Below are positions 18,356 through 27,816 of a stretch of DNA of 64,000 nt, piece by piece. Under the pieces are notes generated by a model that was not told the origin of the DNA, did no database searches, and saw nothing but the letters and a program-made list of their open reading frames with translations. The position numbers and the translations under genes were made by a program. Positions within the stretch are counted from its first letter, which is position 1. Every line of letters starts with the position of its first letter. Source of the stretch: Actinomycetota bacterium (GTDB taxonomy: Bacteria > Actinomycetota > Actinomycetes > S36-B12); NCBI GenBank assembly GCA_030684515.1, contig JAUXVJ010000002.1, forward strand, positions 62,001-126,000, written 5' to 3'.

Positions 18356-19311
18356 TGTCGATCATGCCTCCCGGGGGCATCCTTGATCAGGGAGTTGCCT
18401 GGCACTACGGCGATCCCTTCGGGGAGCAGCGTCTGTTGCAGACTGGCGCCGGGGTCGTGGACCTCAGCAATCGCGGGGTACTGACGGTCACGGGTGTCGA
18501 TCGGCTGTCCTGGCTCAATGACCTGACCACGCAGTTGGTCAATGTGCTGTCAGCCGGAGAAAGCGCACTTGCGCTCATCTTGAGCCCCAACGGCCATGTC
18601 GAATACGAGTTGCATCTGGTCGATGACGGACAGACCACCTGGATCATCACTCAACCGGGTCAAGCCGAAGGTCTCTTGAAGTACCTCGATTCGATGCGCT
18701 TCATGCTCCGCGTTGAAGTGGCCGATGTCAGCCAGAGCTATGCCGTGGTCTACGAGCCAATTCAGGACATCGATCCGCAGCTTCCCACCTGGCTGGTTCC
18801 CGAGCATTTCGCTCAGCGAGGACTCGCGGGTCGCGAACTTGTCTTGCCGCGCTCCACCCTGGCTGATCGACTCTCGGCAAGCCCACAGGTTGGCACTTGG
18901 GCCTTTGAGGCCAGTCGCGTTGCTGCTGGCATGCCGCGCATGAATTGCGAGACTGACCACCGCACGATTCCCAATGAGGTCGACTGGCTGGGTTCAGCAG
19001 TGCATCTGAACAAGGGTTGCTACCGCGGACAGGAGACCGTTGCCAAGGTCCACAATCTGGGTCAGCCGCCGCGCCGTCTGGCGCTCATCCATCTGGATGG
19101 TTCAACCGAAGAACTGCCTGCGCACGGCGATGTCGTCATCGTGGCCGGAAAGACAGTCGGATGGATCGGCACAGCGGCGCGTCACTTCGAAGAGGGCAAC
19201 ATCGCGTTGGCGGTGCTCAAGCGCAATGTTGCTTTCGATGCGCCTCTGGTGGTCGACCACAACGGTGAACTCATCTCGGCAGTTGAGGATCCAGCTCCAG
19301 CAGGATGGTGA
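18355..19311 (+). CDS. ygfZ: Folate-dependent Fe-S cluster repair protein YgfZ
   Basis: The 318-aa protein has the GcvT-like fold and the YgfZ signature K-G-C-Y-x-G-Q-E, here [14 protein letters not shown] with Cys at residue 222. YgfZ uses tetrahydrofolate to support assembly or repair of Fe-S clusters in enzymes such as MiaB. ATG 18355 overlaps the fur TGA by one base. The 3' end overlaps the convergent dtd gene by 41 bp. Confidence 0.9.
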   Translation: MSIMPPGGILDQGVAWHYGDPFGEQRLLQTGAGVVDLSNRGVLTVTGVDRLSWLNDLTTQLVNVLSAGESALALILSPNGHVEYELHLVDDGQTTWIITQPGQAEGLLKYLDSMRFMLRVEVADVSQSYAVVYEPIQDIDPQLPTWLVPEHFAQRGLAGRELVLPRSTLADRLSASPQVGTWAFEASRVAAGMPRMNCETDHRTIPNEVDWLGSAVHLNKGCYRGQETVAKVHNLGQPPRRLALIHLDGSTEELPAHGDVVIVAGKTVGWIGTAARHFEEGNIALAVLKRNVAFDAPLVVDHNGELISAVEDPAPAGW

Positions 19312-19729
19312 CGGGTCCGTCATTGGTCAGTTGCACCTGCATTTCTGCCCCGAACCGGCCGGTACCCACCACGGCACCCAGAGACCTCAATTCCTGCAAG
19401 CAGATATCGAATATCGGCTCGGCAATCTCGCCGGGCGCAGCAGCATTCCAACTCGGTCGGCGGCCCTTTGACGTGTCGGCATACAGGGTGAACTGACTGA
19501 TCACCAGCAGTGGAAGCTGGAGTTCTTCTGCGGAGAATTCGCCTGAATTCTCGTCCGTCGTGAAGATGCGAAGCTGGAAGAGCTTGGCAGCCAATCTGCG
19601 TGCCGTCGCCGCATCATCGTCATGCGTGATGCCAATGAGTGCCACCAGACCACGACCATTGAAGGAGCTGATCACTTCGCCATCGATCAGAACCGCGGCG
19701 TTGAGGGCTCGTTGCACTAACGCTCGCAT
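19271..19729 (-). CDS. dtd: D-aminoacyl-tRNA deacylase
   Basis: Dtd removes D-amino acids (and glycine from tRNA-Ala) from mischarged tRNA. The 152-aa protein has both active-site motifs: [17 protein letters not shown] (SQFTL) and [11 protein letters not shown] (NxGPVT), with [11 protein letters not shown] in the N-terminal half. It is of normal length and complete. Its 3' end overlaps ygfZ on the opposite strand. Confidence 0.95.
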   Translation of the reverse strand: MRALVQRALNAAVLIDGEVISSFNGRGLVALIGITHDDDAATARRLAAKLFQLRIFTTDENSGEFSAEELQLPLLVISQFTLYADTSKGRRPSWNAAAPGEIAEPIFDICLQELRSLGAVVGTGRFGAEMQVQLTNDGPVTILLELDPQLPR

Positions 19730-19797
19730 GAAGAACAGCCTGCCATTTCGGGAGTCCAGTCGCAGCCGTCGGATGACTCATCAGTTACCTTGAGGCG

Positions 19798-20085
19798 ATG
19801 TTCTATCAGGTGCAGAATCTCGTCCTTTTGGTGCTGTGGGTGCTGTTCCTTGTGATCAAGGTCTACGCCTTCATCGACTGCATTCGGCGACCGGCCCCGG
19901 CATTTGCGGCCGTGAGCCGACAGAACAAAGTGCTGTGGCTGCTCCTCACCGGGATCTCAGCACTGGCAGCCCTGGTATTCCAGGACCCGCTGTCAATCTT
20001 CGGCATCGCTGGCCTGGTGGCCTCACTCGTCTACCTCTTTGACGTGCGTCCGCGCATCATCGAGCTGCTCGCCAACCGCTGGTAG
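19798..20085 (+). CDS. DUF2516 membrane protein
   Basis: The 95-aa protein has about three hydrophobic segments (NLVLLVLWVLFLVIKVYAFIDC, VLWLLLTGISALAALVF, IFGIAGLVASLVYLFD) and the ending DVRPRIIELL typical of DUF2516. Function is unknown; it may be an integral membrane accessory protein. Its stop abuts the gpmA stop on the other strand with no gap. Confidence 0.85.
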   Translation: MFYQVQNLVLLVLWVLFLVIKVYAFIDCIRRPAPAFAAVSRQNKVLWLLLTGISALAALVFQDPLSIFGIAGLVASLVYLFDVRPRIIELLANRW

Positions 20086-20853
20086 CTACTTCTTGCCCTG
20101 AGCGGCGACTGCTGCTGCTGCGGTAGCCGCTGCTTGGGGATCCAGGTATTCGCCTCCGCGCTTTATGGGCTTGAGGTCCTCATCCAGTCGGTAGACCAAG
20201 GGAATCCCGGTCGGAATATTCAGGCTGGCTATGTCCTCATTGGAGATGCCGTCAAGATGCTTGACCAGGGCGCGCAGTGAATTTCCATGGGCAGCAACGA
20301 GCACGGTCTTGCCGCTGCGAAGCCCCTCTTGCACGATGACATCCTGCCAATACGGCAGGAGTCGAGTCACGACATCGGCGAGGCATTCAGTCGTCGGCCG
20401 GGCTTCAGGAGGAAGTGTTGAGTAGCGCGTGTCGTAGGTCTGCGCGAACTCATTCTCGGGATCGATTGGTGGCGGCGGGGTGTCGTATGAACGGCGCCAC
20501 AGCATGAACTGCTCTTCGCCGTACTGCTCCAGAGTCTGGGCCTTGTCCTTGCCTTGTAGCGCCCCGTAGTGGCGCTCATTGAGTCGCCAATTGCGAAACA
20601 CCGGAATCCAATGGCGGTCGCATACATCCAGGGCAATCTGTGAGGTCTTGATCGCTCTCTTCAGCAATGAGGTGTAGACCAGATCTGGCAGCAGGCCGGC
20701 GTCGCGGAGCATTTCGCCTCCGCGCACGGCTTCGGCCAGGCCCTTCTCATTGAGGTCGACATCGACCCATCCGGTGAACAGGTTCTTGGCATTCCACTCG
20801 CTTTCGCCGTGGCGAAGCAAAATGAGAGTGTAAGGATCTTGGCTCTGGGTCAT
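20086..20853 (-). CDS. gpmA: 2,3-bisphosphoglycerate-dependent phosphoglycerate mutase
   Basis: The 255-aa protein interconverts 3- and 2-phosphoglycerate in glycolysis. It has the phospho-histidine motif [22 protein letters not shown] (residues 9-30), the [13 protein letters not shown] segment and the second histidine in [17 protein letters not shown]. The C-terminus ends in an alanine-rich tail ([15 protein letters not shown]), common in actinobacterial Gpm. The YbjN-like gene and mshA upstream on the same strand match the mycobacterial order. Confidence 0.96.
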   Translation of the reverse strand: MTQSQDPYTLILLRHGESEWNAKNLFTGWVDVDLNEKGLAEAVRGGEMLRDAGLLPDLVYTSLLKRAIKTSQIALDVCDRHWIPVFRNWRLNERHYGALQGKDKAQTLEQYGEEQFMLWRRSYDTPPPPIDPENEFAQTYDTRYSTLPPEARPTTECLADVVTRLLPYWQDVIVQEGLRSGKTVLVAAHGNSLRALVKHLDGISNEDIASLNIPTGIPLVYRLDEDLKPIKRGGEYLDPQAAATAAAAVAAQGKK

Positions 20854-20916
20854 ATCGGCATCTCAATCATTGTGCATCTCAATCATGACGGCATTTTGCC
20901 GTGGCTCTCGCGGGGA

Positions 20917-21432
20917 TCAAGCATCGGGATGACCTCCACCCGAATGTTCCAGGAGGTGCCGGAACGCTTCGAGGTTCATCGTTGACTCACCTCGCGAGAT
21001 GCGCCAGTCCCATTCGCGCTGCATGGCTCCAAGGAATCCCATTTCAAGAATTGGATTGAAGGATTCGTCGGCGTACTGCAGAACTGCGCCGAGCAGTCGA
21101 TCAAGTTCGTCGTCGTCAATAGAGCCAAGAGAGACGCGCCCGGTCAGATAGATGTCGCCCAGATGATCGATGGAGAATGCCACGCCATACATACGCCGGT
21201 TTCGCTCGAGCAGCCACTCGTGCACGCCTTGGTGATTCTCTTCAGGGCGCCGGGCGACAAAGGCGCTGACGGTTACAGAGTGCTGACCAACAGTCAGCGC
21301 AACGTTGGTCTTGAGTTTCTTGTCGCCTGGCAGGGTGATGACAAATGTTGGCCCAGCGATCTCTTCGTACTCAATCTCGTTCTCGCCGAGGTATGCGCGA
21401 ATGGTCTCCGCTACTTGCTGCGCAGTGCTCAC
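20917..21432 (-). CDS. YbjN-domain protein
   Basis: This 171-aa soluble protein has the YbjN/tir-chaperone-like fold: an N-terminal helix, then [57 protein letters not shown] and a terminal long helix. Function is unknown; homologues sit between mshA and gpm in many Actinobacteria, exactly as here. Its start overlaps the mshA stop by 4 bp, so it is translationally coupled to mshA. Confidence 0.82.
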   Translation of the reverse strand: MSTAQQVAETIRAYLGENEIEYEEIAGPTFVITLPGDKKLKTNVALTVGQHSVTVSAFVARRPEENHQGVHEWLLERNRRMYGVAFSIDHLGDIYLTGRVSLGSIDDDELDRLLGAVLQYADESFNPILEMGFLGAMQREWDWRISRGESTMNLEAFRHLLEHSGGGHPDA

Positions 21433-22727
21433 TGGGCGACGCGCGTTACCTGTAGCTCGAACTCCCGCATCGCGCGTGTGTACGACGTGATGAGCCCACT
21501 CGCGGTGGATGCCCAGCCAAATCGTGCAGCGTGTATTCGACTGCCCGTTCGCAGTTGCCGCAGATGGGCAGGATTGTCGAGCAGGTCGGCCAGAACTCGC
21601 GCGTACTCGTCTGCGTTGTGACCAGTGATGAGCACTCCGCTGGATCCATCAGAGACCGAGGTGCGAAGACCACCGACTGCCGCCGCAACGACTGGTGTGC
21701 CGCACGCTTGAGATTCGATAGCCACAAGACCAAAGGATTCCGAGTAGGACGGTACGACCGTGAGATCCGCAGCGCGATACCAATGAGCAAGCGTGGCCCG
21801 GTCAGTTGGTGGCTCAAAACGCACAAGATCCACGATGTCGAGTTCTTCGGCGAGATCGGCAAGACCAGTCGGATGGTCCAGGCCTGTGCCTGAAGGGCCT
21901 CCGGCAATGACGATGACAAGGCGAGCACGCAGTGAAGGTTCGCGCTCAAGCATCGCGGCTGCGGCTCGCAGCAGGACATCAGGCGCCTTGAGCGGCTGAA
22001 TGCGCCCGACAAAGAGCAGCACTTTGGCATCGGGTTGGAGGCCAAGCAATGCGCGGGACTGTGCTTGATCACCTGGCTTGAACAGTTCGAGATCTACCCC
22101 GGGGTGCACAACATCCACCCTTGCAGGATCGGCGCCGTACAAGTCGATCAGTTGACGCGCCTCGTCATTGGTATTGGCAATCAGGCGCGTCGCGGCGCTG
22201 ACAACCTGCTCCTCACCGATGAGACGGCCCGCCGGTTCGGGCAGGTCTCCGTCCGCGAGGTCAGCATTCTTGACCTTGGCCATGGTGTGCATCGAGTGCA
22301 CGAGTGGCACATTCCACCGTTCCGATGCCAGCCAGCCAACCTGGCCCGAGAGCCAGTAATGCGAGTGAATGAGGTCAAACCAGCCCTCGGGCCGGGCCGC
22401 TTCGGCCCGCAGCACGCCAGAAGTCACGGCACAGAGCTGGCCGGGCAGATCTTCCTTGCGCAGACCCTCAAAGGGACCTGCGGTGACGTTGCGCACCAGA
22501 ATTCCTGGCGCAAATTCGACAACCGGATCCAGATCGGAAGCTGTCGCGCGGGTGAAGATCTCCACGGCGACTCCGGCGGTGGCCAGTTGCTTGGCAGTCT
22601 CCATGACGTACACATTCATGCCGCCTGCATCGCCAGTACCTGGTTGATCAAGGGGAGAGGTGTGAATCGAAAGGAGCGCCACTCTCTTTGGCAAGCGGGT
22701 GGAAGCCCGCAACTGCCGCACTGTCAT
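21429..22727 (-). CDS. mshA: D-inositol-3-phosphate glycosyltransferase (mycothiol synthesis)
   Basis: MshA joins GlcNAc from UDP-GlcNAc to inositol-3-phosphate, the first step of mycothiol synthesis. The 432-aa GT4 enzyme has the MshA N-terminal loop [20 protein letters not shown], the [16 protein letters not shown] segment and the donor site [21 protein letters not shown] 22727 is preferred over the longer frame because GGGAG lies about 6 nt upstream and the N-terminus then matches the family. mshD is encoded at 13333-14271. Confidence 0.94.
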   Translation of the reverse strand: MTVRQLRASTRLPKRVALLSIHTSPLDQPGTGDAGGMNVYVMETAKQLATAGVAVEIFTRATASDLDPVVEFAPGILVRNVTAGPFEGLRKEDLPGQLCAVTSGVLRAEAARPEGWFDLIHSHYWLSGQVGWLASERWNVPLVHSMHTMAKVKNADLADGDLPEPAGRLIGEEQVVSAATRLIANTNDEARQLIDLYGADPARVDVVHPGVDLELFKPGDQAQSRALLGLQPDAKVLLFVGRIQPLKAPDVLLRAAAAMLEREPSLRARLVIVIAGGPSGTGLDHPTGLADLAEELDIVDLVRFEPPTDRATLAHWYRAADLTVVPSYSESFGLVAIESQACGTPVVAAAVGGLRTSVSDGSSGVLITGHNADEYARVLADLLDNPAHLRQLRTGSRIHAARFGWASTASGLITSYTRAMREFELQVTRVAQ

Positions 22728-22811
22728 TCGTCGCTCCCTGCGTAAGTTCGAAGGGCAGCCTGACACAAACGCTTACACCTGACAAACGGTATGGCGAGAC
22801 CTGATGGTGGG

Positions 22812-23468
22812 CTATTGCGTGAGGGAGACGCCGACATATGGCTCACCGGTGACGATCGTGATCAGGCGGCGAGTGACCGAAACCGCGTGGTCTGCATAGC
22901 GCTCGTAGTAGCGAGACAGCAGTGTGATGTCGATCGCCGCCTCAATGCCACTTGACCAAGAAGGAGAGAGCACAACGCGGAACAATTCACGATGCAGTCG
23001 GTCGACTTCCTCGTCATGAGCGGCAATATCAGCAGCCAGTGAAAGATCCTTGGTGGCTATGACCTGACCGGTCTTGGTCACGATCGCCTGCGCTAGAGCT
23101 CCCATTTCCTCGAAAGTGCCGCGCAGATCCTCGGGAACGACGGGGTTGGGAAAGCGCATACGCGCCTGTTTGGCCACGTGCGAGGCCAAATCGCCCATCC
23201 GCTCCAGTGAGGCAGCGATGCGCAGGGAGCCGATAAGGATGCGCAGGTCACGGGCAGTCGGCTGCTGAGCTGAGATCAGATCCACGCAGCGTTCTTCGAT
23301 ATCTGCGGTGAGAATGTCGATTCGCTCGTCCTGGGCAATCACTGATTGGGCCAGATCGTTGTCGGAATTCAGGAGGGCTCGGGTAGCGCTGAACATCGCC
23401 AGACCCACGAGCGTGGCAACCTCTACGAGCTCCGCGTTGACGGCCTCGATGTCACTTGCATATGCCAT
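22812..23468 (-). CDS. phoU: Phosphate signalling protein PhoU
   Basis: The 218-aa protein contains two PhoU three-helix repeats (VNAELVEVATLVGLAMFSATRALL...DERIDILTADIEERC, and a second copy from EEMGALAQAIVTKTGQV to SRYYERYADHAVSVTRR) with the acidic metal-binding (E/D)xxxD patterns. PhoU damps Pho signalling by contact with the PstB transporter and the sensor kinase. ATG 23468 gives the family length. No pst genes are next to it. A four-unit PHO-box array lies 60-104 bp upstream, shared with divergent senX3, so RegX3 control is likely. Confidence 0.9.
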   Translation of the reverse strand: MAYASDIEAVNAELVEVATLVGLAMFSATRALLNSDNDLAQSVIAQDERIDILTADIEERCVDLISAQQPTARDLRILIGSLRIAASLERMGDLASHVAKQARMRFPNPVVPEDLRGTFEEMGALAQAIVTKTGQVIATKDLSLAADIAAHDEEVDRLHRELFRVVLSPSWSSGIEAAIDITLLSRYYERYADHAVSVTRRLITIVTGEPYVGVSLTQ

Positions 23469-23527
23469 GGGCTGGTGTGCCCCCCTTCGCGTTGGAGCAT
23501 ACGCACCCATAGGTGGAGTTTGCCCGG

Positions 23528-23592
23528 CTTCTATGACCAAAGGGTGAACGGGAATTGACTGGCGAATGAACGCCTCGCCGGCAGAGTGAACC
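23528..23592 (-). promoter_or_regulatory. PHO-box direct-repeat array between phoU and senX3
   Basis: Read on the minus strand, four 11-bp units follow each other exactly: GTTCATTCGCC (23571-23561), AGTCAATTCCC (23560-23550), GTTCACCCTTT (23549-23539), GGTCATAGAAG (23538-23528). A further GGTTCACTCTG lies at 23592-23582. The GTTCACC heptamer with 11-bp spacing is the known PHO box bound by actinobacterial PhoP/RegX3 regulators. Position fits control of phoU and of senX3-regX3. Confidence 0.65.
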
Positions 23593-23662
23593 CTGGGCAA
23601 ATGCTTCACCATTCTCGTGTTGGAGATTTCTCCCTAGCGGAGCCCGTCCCTATCCTTCGAAT

Positions 23663-24790
23663 GTGGCTCGCCGTCTTGTCCGTCCCGTGGATGCAAATGG
23701 GATGCCTCTTGATACTCGCGAGATCCCCGACGAGGTAGCCCGAATCCTGGCGGTGTTGCCCTCGGCTTCGATTGTGGTGGACGCGCAGGGCGACATCCTG
23801 CGAGCCAGCGCGCGAAGCGTTGCCCTGGGCCTGGTCAATCGCAATGCCATCACGATCAGCGATATCGCGCGGCTTGTCGCCAAGGTGGCTGCAGACGGTG
23901 AACCGCGGGAGCAGGAGATGCGCGTTCGTCGCCCCCCCTTGGGCCGCGAACTGCTCGAACTGCGCGTACGTGTTGCTGATCTTGGTACTGGCGGCATCCT
24001 GGTTCTTATTGACGACCTTGCTGAGGAGCGTCGCGTTGACGCGGTTCGCCGCGATTTCGTCGCCAACATCAGCCACGAATTGAAGACCCCGGTTGGGGCA
24101 TTGGCCATCCTCGCCGAGGCTGTTCAATCGGCAAGCGAAGATCCCGTCCAGGTGCGCCATTTCGCTGAGCGGATGCAATTGGAAGCAACTCGGCTTGGAC
24201 ATCTCGTGCAGGACGTCATCGACCTTTCTCGTCTGCAGGGCGATGACCCGCTCCTGCATTCTGAAGTCGTCGATGTAGATGAGCTGGTCAAGCGCGCCAT
24301 CGAAGACGTCCGCACCCTTGCGTCCGATCGCGAGATCGACCTGGTGATTGGTCCGGATTCAGATGCCTTGGTCTACGCCGACATTGGCCAACTGCAGACA
24401 GCAGTGCGCAACCTGCTCGTCAATGCGATTGCTTATTCCTCCGATGGCACCAGCGTGGCGATCAATGCGCGTCAGGTCGATTCGATTGTCGAAGTCATGA
24501 TCAAGGATCAAGGCATTGGGATACCAGCCAATGATCTTGACCGGATCTTTGAGCGCTTCTATCGCGTGGATCCAGCACGTTCTCGAGTCACTGGTGGAAC
24601 AGGCCTGGGCTTGGCGATCGTCAAGCATGTATGTCAGAACCATGGTGGCGAATGCACTGTCTGGTCTGAAGTCGGCGTCGGTTCGACCTTCACCCTCCGC
24701 CTTCCGATGTACCGCCTTGAAACTGAAGCGGAGTTCTATGGACTCAATATTGTTGAATTGCCGACGGCGGATGGAGCCACGGACTCATGA
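23663..24790 (+). CDS. senX3: Phosphate-responsive sensor histidine kinase SenX3-like, without membrane helices
   Basis: The 375-aa kinase starts at GTG 23663. Residues 28-125 form a PAS-like domain (LPSASIVVDAQGDILRASA...GGILVLIDDLAEERRVDAVRRDF). The H-box is FVANISHELKTPVGAL with His138; the ATPase has NLLVNAIAYS, DQGIGIP and GGTGLGLAIVKH motifs. It overlaps regX3 by 4 bp. Mycobacterial SenX3 has two N-terminal membrane helices; here none is visible, and the in-frame upstream codons add neither a start nor a hydrophobic stretch. It may be soluble and rely on PhoU or the Pst complex for input. Confidence 0.9.
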   Translation: MARRLVRPVDANGMPLDTREIPDEVARILAVLPSASIVVDAQGDILRASARSVALGLVNRNAITISDIARLVAKVAADGEPREQEMRVRRPPLGRELLELRVRVADLGTGGILVLIDDLAEERRVDAVRRDFVANISHELKTPVGALAILAEAVQSASEDPVQVRHFAERMQLEATRLGHLVQDVIDLSRLQGDDPLLHSEVVDVDELVKRAIEDVRTLASDREIDLVIGPDSDALVYADIGQLQTAVRNLLVNAIAYSSDGTSVAINARQVDSIVEVMIKDQGIGIPANDLDRIFERFYRVDPARSRVTGGTGLGLAIVKHVCQNHGGECTVWSEVGVGSTFTLRLPMYRLETEAEFYGLNIVELPTADGATDS

Positions 24791-25467
24791 CCAAAGTCCT
24801 GATAGTCGAGGACGAAGAGTCCTTCTCCGAAGCGTTGTCCTTCATGCTCAAACGTGAGGGATACGAGGTCGAAGTTGCCGGCGACGGCCACAAGGCACTC
24901 GAGCTCTTCGATCGTAATGGTGCGGACTTGCTCCTGCTGGACCTCATGCTCCCTGGTATTTCGGGAACTGAGGTGTGCAAGCACATTCGACAAAAATCTG
25001 CGGTCCCCATCATCATGCTGACGGCCAAGGATGGTGAGGTCGACAAGGTCGTTGGCCTTGAGTTGGGTGCAGACGACTACATCACCAAGCCTTTCTCATC
25101 ACGGGAGTTGCTGGCCAGAGTCCGTGCTGTGCTGCGTCGCCATGGTGACGTTGATGACCTGTTGCCTTCTGTCATTGAGGAGGGCCCGATTCGCATCGAT
25201 GTGGATCGCCACATCGTCACGGTGCGCGGAACCACGGTCGCAATGCCGCTCAAGGAGTTCGACCTGTTGGAATTCCTAGTGCGCAACGCCGGTCGCGTGC
25301 TCACGCGAACACAGTTGATCGATCGCATCTGGGGTGCCGACTACGTCGGCGATACCAAGACTTTGGACGTGCACGTGAAGCGGCTGCGATCAAAGATTGA
25401 GGTTGATCCAGCCCACCCGATGCACTTGCTGACTGTGCGAGGACTTGGCTACAAGTTCGAGGGCTAG
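24787..25467 (+). CDS. regX3: Response regulator RegX3 (OmpR family)
   Basis: The 226-aa protein has a receiver domain with phospho-acceptor Asp52 (LLLLDLMLPG), switch residues in MLTAKDGEVDKV and a C-terminal winged helix (LKEFDLLEFLVRNAGRVLTRTQLI...TLDVHVKRLRSKIE...TVRGLGYKFEG). RegX3 activates phosphate-starvation genes through PHO boxes. It is coupled to senX3 by an ATGA overlap. Its stop overlaps that of the convergent lipoprotein gene (CTAG at 25464-25467). Confidence 0.95.
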   Translation: MTKVLIVEDEESFSEALSFMLKREGYEVEVAGDGHKALELFDRNGADLLLLDLMLPGISGTEVCKHIRQKSAVPIIMLTAKDGEVDKVVGLELGADDYITKPFSSRELLARVRAVLRRHGDVDDLLPSVIEEGPIRIDVDRHIVTVRGTTVAMPLKEFDLLEFLVRNAGRVLTRTQLIDRIWGADYVGDTKTLDVHVKRLRSKIEVDPAHPMHLLTVRGLGYKFEG

Positions 25468-26018
25468 TGCAACTCTTCGGTCAGTGAAGCATCTGGAGCG
25501 GCCTCGGGAGGCGCGGCAAGTGGAACGATCCCGGCGTACTGGCCAACTGCGGGCACGGTGAGCACCTGGATCGTGGTGTTGCCAGCATTTTGAAACTTGA
25601 AACTCACAGGCACATACGTGCTGACCCCAGCAGTCAGGCCAGCCACCGGCACCTTGATCGGGGCATCGACATAGCCGAAGCTCACGCTGGAACCCGCAGT
25701 GAGTTCGTCGAAAGCCGGCACTGGCGTCACTGGCTTGCCGGCAACCTCGATGCTGTTGATCGCATCGGGCGTGAGACCAACATTGACGAAGGTGCCGATG
25801 AGCATGGCCTCAGCACCGGGCTCACCCGTCACGACAGTGGCATTCACGATTTTGATGTCGCCAATTTGAGTCTGGGTGCCGTTGCCCGTATTCATGGTGG
25901 CCTGCATCGTCGTGGTGGCGTCCATGCCATTGAAGCAGCCGCTGAGGGCTGGCACAGCGGCTATCGCCAGGATGCTGAGGGCGATGGTGCTGCGGCGGAC
26001 AAGGGGGCGGTGGCGCAT
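25464..26018 (-). CDS. Putative lipoprotein, unknown function
   Basis: The 184-aa protein starts at ATG 26018 (MRHRPLVRR) with a lipoprotein signal and lipobox ALSGC (Cys28). The mature part is one beta-rich domain with repeated Val/Thr strands (IKIVNATVVTGEPGAEAMLIGTF) and no cysteine, His or Met pattern of copper chaperones. Function is unknown. It is divergent from carD, whose start is 92 bp away. Confidence 0.75.
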   Translation of the reverse strand: MRHRPLVRRSTIALSILAIAAVPALSGCFNGMDATTTMQATMNTGNGTQTQIGDIKIVNATVVTGEPGAEAMLIGTFVNVGLTPDAINSIEVAGKPVTPVPAFDELTAGSSVSFGYVDAPIKVPVAGLTAGVSTYVPVSFKFQNAGNTTIQVLTVPAVGQYAGIVPLAAPPEAAPDASLTEELH

Positions 26019-26109
26019 GGCGGTGTTCGTCACAGGATGCAGGGTAGCGACCATAATTCCGGCTGTCTTCGCGTGGTAGTCTTAGCGGTCTCGAAAGGGG
26101 TTTAACTCA

Positions 26110-26592
26110 ATGGCTTTCAATGTCGGCGACACTGTCGTCTACCCACATCATGGGGCTGCAGTAATCGAAGCCATGGAGATTCGAACCGTCAAAGGTGAGA
26201 ATCGGGAATATCTCGTTCTGCGTGTGGCACAGGGTGACCTCACGGTCCGCGTGCCCTCCGACAACGTTGATCTCGTAGGCGTTCGTGACGTAGTCAATCA
26301 AGAGGGTCTGGATCGCGTTTTCAACGTCCTGCGCCAGCCCTACACCGAGGAGCCCACCAACTGGTCGCGCCGGTACAAGGCAAATCTGGAGAAGCTTGCT
26401 TCTGGCGACGTCATCAAGGTGGCCGAAGTCGTGCGCGATCTTTGGCGGCGTGAGCGTGAGCGTGGGCTCTCAGCCGGTGAGAAGCGCATGCTTGCCAAGG
26501 CACGCCAGATTCTGGTCAGTGAGTTGGCCCTAGCGGAGAAGACCAACGAGGTGAAGGCTGAGGCCATCCTCGATGGGGTCCTCGCCTCCTAG
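26110..26592 (+). CDS. carD: CarD-family RNA polymerase-binding transcription regulator
   Basis: CarD binds the RNA polymerase beta subunit and stabilises open complexes, controlling rRNA and stress transcription. The 160-aa protein has the RNAP-interaction domain ([19 protein letters not shown]...[25 protein letters not shown]) and the C-terminal helical DNA-binding domain with the conserved [13 protein letters not shown] and [20 protein letters not shown] strong purine-rich site GAAAGGGG lies 10 nt before ATG 26110. It heads the carD-ispD-ispF-cysS-rlmB run. Confidence 0.96.
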   Translation: MAFNVGDTVVYPHHGAAVIEAMEIRTVKGENREYLVLRVAQGDLTVRVPSDNVDLVGVRDVVNQEGLDRVFNVLRQPYTEEPTNWSRRYKANLEKLASGDVIKVAEVVRDLWRRERERGLSAGEKRMLAKARQILVSELALAEKTNEVKAEAILDGVLAS

Positions 26593-26594
26593 AC

Positions 26595-27308
26595 GTGGCT
26601 GTTCTGGGGCGCACTGCCGCCCTGGTGCCTGCTGCCGGCCGCGGTGAGCGTCTGGGCGCCGGGGTTCCCAAGGCCTTGCGTCTCATTGGTGGCACGCCGA
26701 TGCTGGTTCATGCTGTCCATGCCCTAGCGGCCTCGCGCGCTGTGGACCTTGTCGTGGTAGCTGCTCCAGAATCTGAAGTCGATGAAGTGCGCTCGTTGCT
26801 TGCCGGTCAGCCGGGCACCGCTGAGGTGATCGTGGTCACTGGCGGAGCCACCCGACAGGACTCTGTTGCCCGAGCCCTGCTCTCTTTGCCTGCAGATATA
26901 GATGTCGTCCTCGTGCATGACGCAGCCCGCCCTCTTGTGCCAAGTGAGATGGTGAGTGCGGTTGTGGCTGAAGTGCGTCGCGGGCGCGACGCAGTTATTC
27001 CGGCCCTGCCGGTGACCGACACCATCAAGACGGTCAATGCCCAGCAGGATGTCGTGGGCACCCCTGACCGCAGTTCACTTCGTGCGGTTCAAACTCCGCA
27101 AGGATTCGTTCGTTCGGTCCTGCAATCGGCCCATGCAAACGCCGATGACGATGCGGCAACTGACGATGCGTCCTTGGTTGAGCGACAGGGCGTCACTGTG
27201 CATGTCATCCCAGGACACGAAGAGGCATTCAAGGTCACTCGGCCAATTGATCTGGTGCTGGCTGAAGCCGTGCTCGCCAAACGAAGGGCGGCACGTGCCA
27301 TCGGATAG
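26595..27308 (+). CDS. ispD: 2-C-methyl-D-erythritol 4-phosphate cytidylyltransferase
   Basis: IspD converts MEP and CTP to CDP-ME in the non-mevalonate isoprenoid pathway. The 237-aa protein has the CTP loop [20 protein letters not shown] (residues 7-26), [11 protein letters not shown] and a C-terminal [10 protein letters not shown]...GHEEAFKVT segment. It starts at GTG 26595, two bases after the carD stop, and overlaps ispF by 14 bp. Confidence 0.95.
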   Translation: MAVLGRTAALVPAAGRGERLGAGVPKALRLIGGTPMLVHAVHALAASRAVDLVVVAAPESEVDEVRSLLAGQPGTAEVIVVTGGATRQDSVARALLSLPADIDVVLVHDAARPLVPSEMVSAVVAEVRRGRDAVIPALPVTDTIKTVNAQQDVVGTPDRSSLRAVQTPQGFVRSVLQSAHANADDDAATDDASLVERQGVTVHVIPGHEEAFKVTRPIDLVLAEAVLAKRRAARAIG

Positions 27309-27807
27309 CGCCGCGCCGCTACTGCCGCGTGTTGGCATGGGAGTCGACGTCCATGCTTTTGAAGAAGGTCGACCCATGTGGATTGCGGGACTGCTGTGGC
27401 CCGACGACATCGGTCTTGCAGGGCATTCCGACGCCGATGTCGCTGCCCACGCATTGTGCGATGCCCTGCTGTCAGCTGGCGGACTTGGCGATCTTGGTTC
27501 TGTCTTTGGCACGGACGATCCGAAATGGAGCGGAGCAACAGGGGCGGCAATGCTTGAGCACGTTGCGGTGCTTGTACGGGCAAGCGGCAGCGTGATCGCC
27601 AACGCCTCGGTTCAGGTCATCGGAAACCGGCCGCGCTTGAGTTCACGACGCCAAGAGGCAGAGGCGGTCCTGTCGGCCGCAGTCGGTGCGCCGATCAGCG
27701 TGTCTGGCACCACCACGGATGGGCTTGGGCTGACAGGTCGCGGCGAGGGCGTTGCCGCAATTGCCGTTGCCCTTGTGTTGCAAGTACCAGTCGCGCTCGA
27801 TAGGTAA
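27295..27807 (+). CDS. ispF: 2-C-methyl-D-erythritol 2,4-cyclodiphosphate synthase
   Basis: IspF cyclises CDP-ME-2-phosphate in the MEP pathway. The protein is 170 aa from GTG 27295; the metal site [12 protein letters not shown] and [17 protein letters not shown], plus the AATDxxG-equivalent [19 protein letters not shown] end, are all present. GTG 27295 overlaps ispD and supplies the PRVG segment that precedes GxDVH in the family; an internal ATG at 27337 would cut strand 1. It lies directly upstream of cysS (9 bp). Confidence 0.94.
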   Translation: MPSDSAAPLLPRVGMGVDVHAFEEGRPMWIAGLLWPDDIGLAGHSDADVAAHALCDALLSAGGLGDLGSVFGTDDPKWSGATGAAMLEHVAVLVRASGSVIANASVQVIGNRPRLSSRRQEAEAVLSAAVGAPISVSGTTTDGLGLTGRGEGVAAIAVALVLQVPVALDR

Positions 27808-27816
27808 TCTGCGCTC

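Noticed and set aside
22035-22745. Plus-strand frame opposite mshA
   Set aside because: Antisense shadow of a well-supported glycosyltransferase.
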